This document shows positions 44,933-53,888 of a stretch of DNA of 64,000 nt, in pieces; the first letter of the stretch is position 1; the number at the start of each line of letters is the position of its first letter. The notes under the pieces are model-generated. The model was not told where the DNA came from. It made no database searches and saw only the letters and a list, made by a program, of their open reading frames with translations. The translations under genes and the position numbers were made by a program. Source of the stretch: Sagittula sp. P11 (GTDB taxonomy: Bacteria; Pseudomonadota; Alphaproteobacteria; Rhodobacterales; Rhodobacteraceae); contig NZ_CP021913.1 in assembly GCF_002814095.1 (NCBI RefSeq), positions 1,426,001 to 1,490,000 on the forward strand, in the 5' to 3' direction.

Positions 44933-46417
44933 TCAGGCCACCATCGCCCGGATGCTCCAGAAGATCACCATCGACAAGAGTGCCGCCGCCGGGACCGTCA
45001 CGATCCAGGCCGCCGCGATGGTCATGAAGTGCGCCCGCCGCACCAGCTTCCGCCGCCGCCGTTCCTCGGGCGAATAGCGCGCGCGTTCCGGCATCGCTAT
45101 GCGCGCCTTGCGCAGCCGCCGCTCCGCGTCCCACTCGCGGAAAAACCCCACGCCGAACACCGCGCCCACCGCGATGTGGGTGGAGCTGACCGGCAGCCCC
45201 AGCCAGCTTGCCACGATCACCGTGATCGCCGCCGACAGCGCCACGCAGTAGGCGCGCATCGGGTTCAGCTTGGTGATCTCCGACCCGACGATCCGGATCA
45301 GCCGAGGCCCGAACAGGAACAGCCCGAACGAGATCCCGAAGGCGCCGATCAGCATGACCCAGAACGGGATGCCGAAGCCTTCGGTGAAATGGCCGGACCG
45401 CGCCGCCTCGACGATGGCGGCCAGCGGGCCGACCGCGTTGGCCACGTCGTTGGCGCCATGCGCAAAGGACAGCAGCGCCGCCGACACGATCAGCGGCACG
45501 CCGAACAGCACCTTGAGCGACTTGTTGCGGTTCTCCAGCCCCTCGGACTGGCGGCGCACCACCGGGATCATCACCAGCCAGATCAGCGCCCCCATCGCCA
45601 GCCCCAGCAAAAGCGCCGTGGGCAGGCCTATCTCCACAAGGTGCTTCAGCCCCTTCATGGCGAGGTAGGCGGCAAAGGCCCCCGCCATGATCCCCACCAG
45701 CACCGGCACCCAAAGCCGGGCCGCGGCGATCTTGTCCTCGCGGTAGATGATGCGCGACTTGATGAACCACAGGCACCCGGCGGCGATCAGACCGCCCATC
45801 AGCGGCGAGATCACCCAGCTTGCCGCGATCATCCCCATGGTGCCCCAGCCCACCGCGCCGAAACCCGCCGCGGCGATGCCCGCGCCCATCACCCCGCCGA
45901 CCACCGAATGCGTGGTCGAAACCGGCGCGCCGATCCAGGTGGCCAGGTTCACCCACAGCGCCGACGACAGCAGCGCCGCCATCATCGCCCAGATGAACAC
46001 GTCGACCGAGCCCATGCTCGTCGGCGCGATGATCCCCTTGGCGATGGTCGACACCACGTCGCCACCCGCCAGGAGCGCACCCGCGCTCTCGAACACCGCG
46101 GCGATGGCGATGGCGCCGCCCATGGTCAGGGCATTGGCGCCCACCGCCGGTCCCATGTTGTTGGCAACGTCGTTCGCGCCGATGTTCAGCGCCATGTAGG
46201 CACCAAAGACCGAGGCGATGACAATCGTCACCGCATGGCCCGACCCGCCGAACAGCAGCGCCGCCAGAAGCGCGGCAAAAACCACGAAGACCAGGGCGAT
46301 GCCGATCCCCGCCACGGGTTTCGCCACGTAGGCGGTGGCGAGTTCTAGCATCTGGACGCGGCCAAGGTCGCGGTCCAGCGTCTCAAGGTGCTTCGGGTGA
46401 TGATCGTTTCCAGCCAA
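44933..46417 (-). CDS. Inorganic phosphate transporter, PiT family
   Basis: 494 residues if started at the TTG at 46417, with GGGAGGGG six bases upstream; an earlier TTG at 46462 is weaker. About ten membrane segments. The two PiT repeats are clear: ALNIGANDVANNMGPAVG near the N-terminus and SFAHGANDVANAVGPLAA in the second half, plus APVSTTHSVVGG and LPVSSTHIAVGA. It imports metal-phosphate by ion symport. A basic cytoplasmic tail (about 430-470) precedes the last segment. No PhoU-like partner gene adjoins. Confidence 0.92.
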   Translation of the reverse strand: MAGNDHHPKHLETLDRDLGRVQMLELATAYVAKPVAGIGIALVFVVFAALLAALLFGGSGHAVTIVIASVFGAYMALNIGANDVANNMGPAVGANALTMGGAIAIAAVFESAGALLAGGDVVSTIAKGIIAPTSMGSVDVFIWAMMAALLSSALWVNLATWIGAPVSTTHSVVGGVMGAGIAAAGFGAVGWGTMGMIAASWVISPLMGGLIAAGCLWFIKSRIIYREDKIAAARLWVPVLVGIMAGAFAAYLAMKGLKHLVEIGLPTALLLGLAMGALIWLVMIPVVRRQSEGLENRNKSLKVLFGVPLIVSAALLSFAHGANDVANAVGPLAAIVEAARSGHFTEGFGIPFWVMLIGAFGISFGLFLFGPRLIRIVGSEITKLNPMRAYCVALSAAITVIVASWLGLPVSSTHIAVGAVFGVGFFREWDAERRLRKARIAMPERARYSPEERRRRKLVRRAHFMTIAAAWIVTVPAAALLSMVIFWSIRAMVA

Positions 46418-46513
46418 GTGCCGCCCCTCCCGTCGGGTCTTTCGCACCGGTCCGGCGCGCAATTCGGGGGTGTTTATGGGGTCGGGACGCCGAATTCAAT
46501 CGGCCGGGGGCTT

Positions 46514-46996
46514 TCAGCGCAGAACGGGTGCCTCGGCGCGGAAATCGCGCAGCAGGTCCTTCAGGCCCGGCTCGTTCACCATGTCGGCGGCTTCTTCCGG
46601 GTTGACCCAGACCCGCCGGCGCTGCGTGACCTCCGGGTAGTCGTCCAAGAGTTCCGCAACCTCCACCGCATAGACCAGCGTGCGGACCGGGATGCTCCAG
46701 TCGCCGGGCAGCGTCTTGCCGTAGACGAATTCGCCCAAGGGCGACTTCGACGCGCGGCCGGCGCGCACGCCCGCCTCTTCCCAAGCCTCGCGCATGGCAG
46801 AGCCCGCGGAGTCCAGGCCCTTGATCGGCCATCCCTTCGGCAGGACCCACCGTCCGGTGTCGCGGCTGGTGATCAGCAGGATCTGCGTGCGGTCCCCGTG
46901 CCCACGGTAACAAAGCGCCGCGAACTGAAGACGTTCGGGACGTTTGTAGAGCGGAGCGACATAGTCGCCCCAGAAGTGCCGGAACTGCTCTATCAC
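46514..46996 (-). CDS. Nudix hydrolase
   Basis: 160 residues from a GTG at 46996 (VIEQFRHFWGDYVAPLYKRP); the frame is open to 47146, so the start is uncertain. The Nudix box reads GLDSAGSAMREAWEEAGV: the REAWEEAGV core is intact, but the Glu expected earlier in the motif (GX5E) is absent. GRWVLPKGWPIKG fits diadenosine/diphosphoinositol-type members. It would hydrolyse a nucleoside-diphosphate-linked compound. Substrate unknown. Confidence 0.82.
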   Translation of the reverse strand: MIEQFRHFWGDYVAPLYKRPERLQFAALCYRGHGDRTQILLITSRDTGRWVLPKGWPIKGLDSAGSAMREAWEEAGVRAGRASKSPLGEFVYGKTLPGDWSIPVRTLVYAVEVAELLDDYPEVTQRRRVWVNPEEAADMVNEPGLKDLLRDFRAEAPVLR

Positions 46997-47215
46997 GCGA
47001 AAGGGTCGCCTGTTTTTTCTCAAGTGACCGTTTCTAGCGCCTTTTTCCACAAAATGCAAATCCGCCCCCGGAAGGCGGCGCTGCGGCGCCGGCACAATGC
47101 CTATTAACCAAGCCACGAATATCGCTCGAATTTTCCGGGGTTTCACGACTGTTTAACCCGATATTTGCGTTTTTCCCGGAAAGCTGCCGTCAATCATAAC
47201 AGGCGGAGAAAATCT

Positions 47216-47713
47216 ATGAGCATACATTCGTCCATGGACAAGGGCCCCCAGCAGGGCTTCATGGCGAGCTACCTCGATGCGCTGAGCCTGGTGGAACGTC
47301 TCCACCGGCTGCTTCTGGACGTCATCAAGGATGAGTTCGAACGACTTGGGATCATCGACGTGAACGCGGTGCAGGCGCTACTGCTGTTCAACATCGGTGA
47401 AAACGAGGTGACGGCAGGCGAGCTGAAGACCCGCGGCTACTACCAGGGCTCCAACGTCAGCTACAACCTCAAGAAACTGGTGGAGATGGGCTACATGCAC
47501 CACCAGCGGTGCGAGATCGACCGCCGCTCGGTGCGCGTCCGTCTCACCCAGCGCGGGCGGGAAATCCGGAACATCGTGTCCGAACTCTTTGCCCGCCACG
47601 CCGAGGGCCTCCAGACGAAGGCGGTCATCTCTATCGACGGCATGGACGAGATCACCTCGGCCCTGCGGCGTGTCGAACGCTACTGGACGGATCAGATCCG
47701 CTACATCTACTGA
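47216..47713 (+). CDS. ldtR: LdtR-like MarR-family regulator
   Basis: 165 residues from the ATG at 47216, with GGAGAAAATCT upstream. The sequence LSLVERLHRLLLDVIKDEFE, the block VNAVQALLLFNIGENEVTAG, and TRGYYQGSNVSYNLKKLVEM followed by DRRSVRVRLTQRGREIRNIV agree closely with LdtR, a winged-helix regulator of an L,D-transpeptidase and cell-envelope stress in Rhizobiales. Here the target is probably also envelope-related but no ldt gene adjoins. Symbol assigned by similarity from memory. Confidence 0.8.
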   Translation: MSIHSSMDKGPQQGFMASYLDALSLVERLHRLLLDVIKDEFERLGIIDVNAVQALLLFNIGENEVTAGELKTRGYYQGSNVSYNLKKLVEMGYMHHQRCEIDRRSVRVRLTQRGREIRNIVSELFARHAEGLQTKAVISIDGMDEITSALRRVERYWTDQIRYIY

Positions 47714-47857
47714 GCCCGCGCCCCGACGCGCCCCGGCCAGAACGGCCAGGCTCATCCCTTTCGGCAACCGCCCTCCGGACGCAGCGCACCAGCGCCCCTC
47801 CGACAACCGATGCCACGGTCGAAATGGCCCCTCCCGACAGTTCAGGACAAGACGCGC

Positions 47858-47879
47858 GCGCCCTTTGAAGGCGCTTTTT
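47858..47879 (+). terminator. Weak terminator after ldtR
   Basis: GCGCC, a seven-base loop and GGCGC followed by TTTTT, 145 bases after the gene. Confidence 0.4.
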
Positions 47880-47965
47880 CCTTGCGTTTCATGGCCATGC
47901 CGAATGCGTCGTTCCGTGACTGACGAACGCGCTGCCCGCCCGAGCGGTCTGCCAGTTGCCGCCCC

Positions 47966-48643
47966 TTACCGGGCCGAAACCACCAGCACCTGCAATTCGC
48001 GCTTCAGCTTGCGGACCATGGCCTCCTCGAAATCGGCAAAGCCCGCCGCCGTCTCGACGAAGGCGTCGGCGCCCTGCACGACGTAGGCCTCGTAGTAGCC
48101 CGCCAGCGCGCCCACGCCGTCCGCCGTGCCCGGCCCGATCACCAGACCGTTGATCGTGATGGCCTCGGGGCGGACGAACTGCGGGCGCGGCCCGGTGTTC
48201 GAGGTGCCGTCGCCCGACACGTCCAGCACCTGCCGCCAGCACCCGGGCTGCTGCGCCAGAAGCCCCGCGCCGAACTGCTTGGCCGCGCCGATGGCGGTGG
48301 AGGTCTCTCCGCCCACCCGCGCCGTGCCTTCCAGCCGCGCGGCGACCCCCGCCAGCGCGCCCGGCCCGTCCACCGTGGTCCAGGGCACCAGCACCCGCTG
48401 CGCCTCCGGCCCGCTCCATTCGTAGACCGCCAGCGCCACCGGCGCCTCCGGCATGGCAAAGAGCGCGCCCTGCACCTCCGGATGCAGCAGCGCCGCCGCC
48501 AGCCCGTCCAGTTGCAGCCGGTATTCCGCACCGTCGACCGAGCCGGACACGTCCAGACCCAGCGCAAGCGCCTGCCGGCAGGCCGCCTCCGCCTGCGCGA
48601 CCCACAGCGAAAGGGCCAGTGCCGCCGCGCCGGCCAGCCTCAC
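47966..48643 (-). CDS. DUF1194 (VWA-like) secreted protein, copy 2
   Basis: 225 residues from a GTG at 48643, which overlaps the upstream paralogue's stop (GTGA) and has GCAGGAGG upstream. Signal peptide about 1-20 (ALSLWVAQAEA). The mature start carries LGLDVSGSVD, a DxSxS MIDAS motif, followed by the DUF1194 body with VLDVSGDGTSNTG. These VWA-like domains bind a divalent ion and a protein partner. Function unknown. It and copy 1 (48640-49353) are tandem duplicates. Confidence 0.83.
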   Translation of the reverse strand: MRLAGAAALALSLWVAQAEAACRQALALGLDVSGSVDGAEYRLQLDGLAAALLHPEVQGALFAMPEAPVALAVYEWSGPEAQRVLVPWTTVDGPGALAGVAARLEGTARVGGETSTAIGAAKQFGAGLLAQQPGCWRQVLDVSGDGTSNTGPRPQFVRPEAITINGLVIGPGTADGVGALAGYYEAYVVQGADAFVETAAGFADFEEAMVRKLKRELQVLVVSAR

Positions 48644-49353
48644 CCGGGCCCCTCCTGCCCCGGCCGCGCGGGCAGTTGCAGGCCGCCCACCACGCGGTTC
48701 TCGATCTCCCGGTACAGCTTGCGGACCATCGCGCGCTCGTACCCTTCGTACCCCTGCGCGGTCTCGAGGAAGGCATCCGGCCCGTAAAGCACCTCGAACT
48801 CGAAATGCTCCACCACGCCCGGATCGGCGCCCAGCACCGCCAGCCCGTTCACCGTCACGCCGTCGAAGGGAAAATGCCGGTAGGCGAGCTGCGGCCCGAA
48901 GCCGTCGTTCGTCACCCCGTCGCCCGACACGTCGATCACCCGACGTTCGCAGGCGGGGCCGCGCTCAAGCAGACCGGCGCCGAACCCCAGCGCATAGCCC
49001 ATCGCCGTGGGAAAGCGCGAATAGGACCGCCGGTGCCCGGAGATGCGCGCCGCCACCTCCGCGATGACCCGGGGCGAGTCCAGCAGCACCCAGTCCTGCA
49101 CCACGACCGACTGCCGCCGCCCGCTCCATTCGTAGACCGCGATCCAGACGGAGGGCTCCCCCGACAGGATCGCCGCCGTCACGTCCTCGGACATCAGAGC
49201 CGCCGCCACCCCGTCGCGCTGCAAAGCGTATTCCCGGGCGTCCACCGAGGACGAGACATCCAGTGCCAGCGCAAGCGCCAGCCGACAGGCCTGCGCCTGC
49301 CCCGCGGTGATCGCCACCGCGAGGCAGACACAGAGACTGGCGAGAAGCCTCAC
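48640..49353 (-). CDS. DUF1194 (VWA-like) secreted protein, copy 1
   Basis: 237 residues from a GTG at 49353 that overlaps the glyoxalase stop (GTGA). Signal peptide (about 1-22, ending AGQAQA), then LALALDVSSSVDAREYALQR with the DxSxS MIDAS motif and VIDVSGDGVTNDGFGPQLAY. Same layout as copy 2, with moderate divergence, so the duplication is not recent. Periplasmic or extracellular. Function unknown. Confidence 0.83.
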   Translation of the reverse strand: MRLLASLCVCLAVAITAGQAQACRLALALALDVSSSVDAREYALQRDGVAAALMSEDVTAAILSGEPSVWIAVYEWSGRRQSVVVQDWVLLDSPRVIAEVAARISGHRRSYSRFPTAMGYALGFGAGLLERGPACERRVIDVSGDGVTNDGFGPQLAYRHFPFDGVTVNGLAVLGADPGVVEHFEFEVLYGPDAFLETAQGYEGYERAMVRKLYREIENRVVGGLQLPARPGQEGPG

Positions 49354-49784
49354 CAATGCCCGGTGTTCTCCATGCTGGCCCAGGGCTCCTGCGACGGCAG
49401 CGGATCGCCCTGCTGCAGAAGCTCGATGGAAACGTTATCGGGCGACCGGACAAAGGCCATGTGCCCGTCACGCGGCGGACGGTTGATCGTCACGCCCGCA
49501 TCCATCAGCGTCTGGCACATCTCGTAGATGTTCGGCACCGTGTAGGCGAGGTGCCCGAAGTGCCGCGAGTCAGAGGGCAGACCCTCGTCGCCGTCCCAGT
49601 TGTAGGTCAGCTCCACGTCCGCGTGGCCGTCCGCCATGTCCGGCGGACACATGAAGACCAGCGTAAAGCGGCCCTTCTCGCTTTCGCTGCGGCGGCGCTC
49701 CACGAGGCCCAGCAGCTTGTAGAATTCGATCGACTTGTCCAGGTCTTTCACCCGGACCATCGTGTGCAGATACTTGATGCCCAC
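49350..49784 (-). CDS. gloA: Lactoylglutathione lyase (glyoxalase I)
   Basis: 144 residues from a GTG at 49784, preceded by AAGGAGGAAGAC, a strong site. VOC fold with metal ligands in YLHTMVRVKDLDKSIEFYKL (His), VELTYNWD (Glu), HFGHLAYTV (His) and VSIELLQ (Glu). It converts the methylglyoxal-glutathione hemithioacetal to lactoylglutathione. The following DUF1194 gene is coupled to it, probably without functional relation. Confidence 0.92.
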   Translation of the reverse strand: MGIKYLHTMVRVKDLDKSIEFYKLLGLVERRRSESEKGRFTLVFMCPPDMADGHADVELTYNWDGDEGLPSDSRHFGHLAYTVPNIYEMCQTLMDAGVTINRPPRDGHMAFVRSPDNVSIELLQQGDPLPSQEPWASMENTGHW

Positions 49785-49853
49785 GTCTTCCTCCTTCGTC
49801 CCACCTTCGGGCGCACCGGCACTTTCGCAGAAAACGCGCGCCGCGCCAAAAGA

Positions 49854-51233
49854 TCAGAACACAGATTTCAATCCGAACCGCAGATCCGTACTGCGGTTCT
49901 CGTAGAGGTTATAATTGGAGTTCCGGTCGGTGAAGGAAACCCCGACTTCGGGGGCGAAGCCGTAATAGTCGAGCTCGGGCAACAACAGGTCCACGCCGAT
50001 CCGGCGCTGCCGGTCCTCCCGTGCGGGTCCGTTGGGCGCCCCGATCCACGGCGCATCGTAGTTGTAGACCCCGTAGTCGAAGCTGAGCGTCGGCAGCACA
50101 CCCGCGACGGGCCGCGCGAAGGCATAGCTGAGACCGACGCTGCCGTCCTGCCGCCCGACGTTGTAGGCGGCAGAGAACGTCTCGCCCACGCCCATGTCCA
50201 GCGTCAGGGCGCCATGCTCGAAGCGTTTCGTCAGCGACAGGCCCGCGTCGCGGCGCTGCGCATCGCCCACCGGGGAATCCAGCCGCCTCACGTCCTCGAA
50301 CCCCAGTCGCAGGCCAAGGCCCACGGTCGGGCTCAGCCGCTGGTCCAGCCCGAGGTCGAGCCGCGCGATGTCGGCAATGGGCGCGCCGCCCTGCCACTGG
50401 CGCCGCAGGCTCAGATGCGCGCGGCCCAGCCGTCCGCCGTCCTTCGCGATGCCCTCCAGCGTCACGGCACCGCCCAGCACCGCGCTGGTGTAATCGCCCG
50501 CCTCGGCGCCCGGCACGTCCTTTGCCTCGTCCGACAGGCGCACCGCCGACCCCTGGGCAAAGCCCGAGAACTGCAGGCGCACCCGGGGCGCCAGCGGCTT
50601 GATGTAGCGCATCTGCACGCCCGCGCCGTAGCGCAGCCCGGACAGCGGCGGCGTCACCTTGACCACGCCGCCCGGAACCGGCGTGTCCTCTGTCGGCGCG
50701 TTGTTGAGGTTGTCCGAAGGCTGCACGAACAGGTCCATCGCGAACCGCCAGGGCGTGATGCGGCGCACGTGGCGGAAGTCCTCGACCGCGATCTCCTTCA
50801 GCCGGTCGTCGGGGGCAAGCTGCATCGCCCGCCGCAGCCAAAGCTGCGCCACCCCGTTCTGCCCGGCAAAGCTGCGCATCTGCGCCATCATCATCGCCGA
50901 ATAGAACCGGTCGCGCGGCGTGTCGGAGGTCTGCCAGGCCACCCGCGCGGTTTCCACCGCCGCCTCGCGCTTGCCAAGCTGCCGCAACGCGCGGGCCTTG
51001 ATGAACAGCGCGGTCTTGTCCTCCGGCGCCCCCAGCAGCACGCCCTGCGACAGGATCAGCGCGTCCTCGGCGCGGCCCGCCATCAGCGCGTTGGCCGCGG
51101 CCTGCCGGGCCTCGTCGAGCGTGATGCGCAGGGCGTCGGGCCGCTTGGTCTGGGCCGTGGCCGGGACGGCCAGAACGCCCGCCGTCAGCAGTACGAACAG
51201 CCCCCGGCGCAGCAGGCGGGCCGACCCCGTCAT
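49854..51233 (-). CDS. Slam-like surface lipoprotein assembly modifier (type XI secretion outer-membrane protein)
   Basis: 459 residues. Signal peptide about 1-28 (FVLLTAGVLAVPATAQ). Residues about 35-140 form tetratricopeptide-type helices (ALMAGRAEDALILSQGVLLG, ALFIKARALRQLGKREAAV). From about residue 150 the sequence turns into an outer-membrane barrel: PWRFAMDLFVQPSDNLNNAP, many alternating strands, and a terminal Phe (LRFGLKSVF). TPR plus DUF560-type barrel is the Slam architecture, which moves lipoproteins to the cell surface. It starts four bases after a lipoprotein gene with TbpB-like features, its probable cargo. Confidence 0.78.
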   Translation of the reverse strand: MTGSARLLRRGLFVLLTAGVLAVPATAQTKRPDALRITLDEARQAAANALMAGRAEDALILSQGVLLGAPEDKTALFIKARALRQLGKREAAVETARVAWQTSDTPRDRFYSAMMMAQMRSFAGQNGVAQLWLRRAMQLAPDDRLKEIAVEDFRHVRRITPWRFAMDLFVQPSDNLNNAPTEDTPVPGGVVKVTPPLSGLRYGAGVQMRYIKPLAPRVRLQFSGFAQGSAVRLSDEAKDVPGAEAGDYTSAVLGGAVTLEGIAKDGGRLGRAHLSLRRQWQGGAPIADIARLDLGLDQRLSPTVGLGLRLGFEDVRRLDSPVGDAQRRDAGLSLTKRFEHGALTLDMGVGETFSAAYNVGRQDGSVGLSYAFARPVAGVLPTLSFDYGVYNYDAPWIGAPNGPAREDRQRRIGVDLLLPELDYYGFAPEVGVSFTDRNSNYNLYENRSTDLRFGLKSVF

Positions 51234-51237
51234 GCGC

Positions 51238-52308
51238 TCAGCGCTTGGCCTGGAAGACCCCGGTCTCCCGCACCTGGTTGTGGGTCAGGATGATCGGCGA
51301 GCCGGTGGAGGTGTCGATGCCCACCGGGCCGGTGCCCTCGACAAAGACGATGCCCGCCACTTCCTCGCCGTTCGGACCGGCGAAAAGGCCCGCCCAGTTG
51401 CCGGTGGCGGTCTGTGTGTTCGGCGTGGCGCTGGCGATGTTGGTCGTGTCCTTGTCGACGGAATTCGGGATCTGCAGCGTCGCGTCGGAGGAGGTGATCG
51501 TCCAGTCGTCGAAGTTGATCTCTGCCGTGGCGAGCGAGATGAAGTCGCCCACGCCGCCCGCCATCTCAGGCACCTCGACGCCGTTCAGGTCAAAGAACCG
51601 CCGGTCCGCGATGATCCCCTCGACCGCACCCACGTTGTTGAAATCCTGGATGTCGACCTCGAGCCGCGAGGTGCCCGAGACGTACTGTACCACGGTGTTG
51701 GTGCCTTCCTCGACGATGGTCCGCACCGCCGCGTATTCACCCTGGAAGACATAGCTCTGGTTGGCGTTGGGCAGCGATCCGTCGCCGTTCAGGCGCTGCG
51801 CCGCCGCACCGCCGAAGCCGTAGCTGACATAGCGGTTGGTGCCCAGGGCGCCGACCTGGCTGTAATCGTCGGGCGAACGCCGGAAGACCGCGAAGAACTC
51901 CGTCGTGGGCGATCCCGCCGTGCCCCGGTCGTTCGCGAAGAAGCCGAAGCTCGACCCGCTGGTGGCGTTGATCCGGGTGGAGGCCGTGGCGTTGCGGCGA
52001 TAGACGTTGTCGTCCCCGTCGAACGGCACGTTGTCCAGCACCAGCTCGCCCGAGGCGGTGTCGTAGCTCATGCCGCTGACCGTCAGGTCGTCGCTGAACT
52101 GCCGCGCGTAGACGTCCGGGTCGCTGGGATCGGCAGGCGGCGCCGAGGTGTTGTCATCCGTCGCGCATTCCGCCTCGTCCGAGACAAGCGGCTGGTTGCA
52201 GGTCCCCACGCCCACGGAATCCGTGCTGGTCAGGGGGCTGCCGCCGCCGCTGGATGAGCACGCCGCAAGCACACCCGCCAGCGCGAGCGCTGCGAAAATC
52301 CGGTACAT
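51238..52308 (-). CDS. Probable Slam-dependent surface lipoprotein
   Basis: 356 residues. Signal MYRIFAALALAGVLAAC with lipobox LAAC (Cys17), followed by SSSGGGSPLTS, a Gly/Ser linker like that of transferrin-binding lipoproteins. The C-terminal part has NWAGLFAGPNGEEVAGIVFV, close to the G-x-F-x-GPxxxEvgG motif that closes TbpB-type beta-barrels. The middle is strand-rich. It is co-transcribed with the Slam-like protein. Ligand unknown: sequence does not show transferrin or haem specificity. Confidence 0.78.
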   Translation of the reverse strand: MYRIFAALALAGVLAACSSSGGGSPLTSTDSVGVGTCNQPLVSDEAECATDDNTSAPPADPSDPDVYARQFSDDLTVSGMSYDTASGELVLDNVPFDGDDNVYRRNATASTRINATSGSSFGFFANDRGTAGSPTTEFFAVFRRSPDDYSQVGALGTNRYVSYGFGGAAAQRLNGDGSLPNANQSYVFQGEYAAVRTIVEEGTNTVVQYVSGTSRLEVDIQDFNNVGAVEGIIADRRFFDLNGVEVPEMAGGVGDFISLATAEINFDDWTITSSDATLQIPNSVDKDTTNIASATPNTQTATGNWAGLFAGPNGEEVAGIVFVEGTGPVGIDTSTGSPIILTHNQVRETGVFQAKR

Positions 52309-52532
52309 GATGACTGCCTCAGGTCTTGCCTTTTATTTTGCCGACCAACCTGCGGGACCCCTGTGGAAAAGTCAATCTTCACCGCCCCTTGCCCGCCGGA
52401 CCCGCTGCAAATGTGCGGCATAATCGCCCCACCCTTGCCCCATTCCCGCGGGACGCACCGCTTTACCCTGCGCGGCACCGGCTATATCTTGCGGCCAACA
52501 ACGACCCCACCCCCAGAACTGGAGGGATTCCC

Positions 52533-53324
52533 TTGCACCAGTACCTCGACGCCCTCCGCACTGTCCTCAAGGAAGGCACCGACACCACCGACCGCACCGG
52601 CACCGGCACCCGCAGCCACTTCGGCCTGCAGTGCCGCTACCCGCTCGCCGACGGCTTCCCGCTGGTGACCACGAAAAAGCTGCACCTGCGCTCCATCGTG
52701 CACGAACTCCTGTGGTTCCTCTCCGGCGACACCAACATCGGCTACCTGAAGGACAACGGCGTCTCGATCTGGGACGAATGGGCGGACGACAACGGCGACC
52801 TCGGCCCGGTCTATGGCCACCAGTGGCGCCACTGGCCCTCCCGCAAGGGCGAGATCGACCAGATCGCCACCCTGCTCGACATGATCCGCAACACGCCCGA
52901 CTCCCGCCGGCTGATCGTCTCCGCCTGGAACCCCGCCGACGTGCCCGACATGGCGCTGCCGCCCTGCCACACGCTCTGGCAGGTGCGCATCGCCGGCGGC
53001 AAGCTGCACCTCCAGCTTTACCAGCGCAGCGCCGACATGTTCCTCGGCGTGCCATTCAACATCGCCTCCTACGCGCTGCTCCAGCACATGATCGCTCATG
53101 TGACCGGCTACGAACCGGGCGACTTCATCCACACCATGGGCGACGCGCACATCTATTCGAACCACATGGAGCAGGTGGCCCTCCAGCTCTCCCGCACGCC
53201 CCGCCCGCTGCCGACCCTGCGCTTCACCCGCGAGGTCACCGACCTCTTCGACTTCCGCTACGAGGATTTCGCCTTCGACAACTACGACCCCGCGCCCGCC
53301 ATCAAGGCGCCGGTCGCGGTGTAA
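52533..53324 (+). CDS. thyA: Thymidylate synthase
   Basis: 263 residues from a TTG at 52533 with GGAGGG seven bases upstream; an ATG-started longer frame is rejected on length. Methylates dUMP to dTMP with methylenetetrahydrofolate. Catalytic Cys145 in [10 protein letters not shown], the folate/dUMP residues [11 protein letters not shown], and [20 protein letters not shown] are present. folA follows, which regenerates the folate used. Confidence 0.97.
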   Translation: MHQYLDALRTVLKEGTDTTDRTGTGTRSHFGLQCRYPLADGFPLVTTKKLHLRSIVHELLWFLSGDTNIGYLKDNGVSIWDEWADDNGDLGPVYGHQWRHWPSRKGEIDQIATLLDMIRNTPDSRRLIVSAWNPADVPDMALPPCHTLWQVRIAGGKLHLQLYQRSADMFLGVPFNIASYALLQHMIAHVTGYEPGDFIHTMGDAHIYSNHMEQVALQLSRTPRPLPTLRFTREVTDLFDFRYEDFAFDNYDPAPAIKAPVAV

Positions 53325-53335
53325 GGGGGGCGCAC

Positions 53336-53839
53336 ATGATCACCCTCATCGCCGCCCGCGCCCGGAACGGAGCCATCGGCAAGGACAACAAGATCCCCTG
53401 GCACATCCCCGAGGACCTCGCCCTCTTCAAGCGCGAGACGCTCGGAGGCGCCATCGTCATGGGCCGCAGGACGTGGGAATCGCTGCCCTTCAAACCCCTG
53501 AAAGACCGCCTGAACATCGTCGTCTCCCGCGACACCACGCTGACCGAGCATGTGGTGCCCAGCGTCGAAGACGCCATCGCGCTGGCGCAGTCCCAAGGCT
53601 ACTTCCGCATCTACGGCATCGGCGGACAGGGCATCTACGAAGCCCTGCTCCCCCTCGCCCACCGCCTGCTGATCACCGAAGTCGACACGGTTGTGGAGGA
53701 CGCGGATGCGTTTTTCCCGGAGGTGGGAGAGGGGTGGAGGGAGGTTAACAAACGAGTTCTTAATGCTGAAATGCCTGCATCTTCGACCGTTGAGCTGATA
53801 GCTCGCTTCCGCCGGGGCGAATCGGCGCTAGCTAGGTGA
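53336..53839 (+). CDS. folA: Dihydrofolate reductase
   Basis: 167 residues from the ATG at 53336, preceded by GGGGGG. Seen: MITLIAARARNGAIGKDNKI, PWHIPEDLALFKRET, VMGRRTWESLPFKPL, VVSRD and IYGIGGQGIYEALLPLAHRL. Normal length and order after thyA. The last 25 codons or so (from about 53740) are clearly less G+C-rich than the rest of the gene, with codons such as AAC AAA CGA GTT CTT AAT GCT. This break runs into the foreign-looking module downstream. Confidence 0.95.
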   Translation: MITLIAARARNGAIGKDNKIPWHIPEDLALFKRETLGGAIVMGRRTWESLPFKPLKDRLNIVVSRDTTLTEHVVPSVEDAIALAQSQGYFRIYGIGGQGIYEALLPLAHRLLITEVDTVVEDADAFFPEVGEGWREVNKRVLNAEMPASSTVELIARFRRGESALAR

Positions 53840-53888
53840 CACTCCGTTCGCTCACGAGTATCGTTGATGTAGGCGAAGTGAGGCGCAA

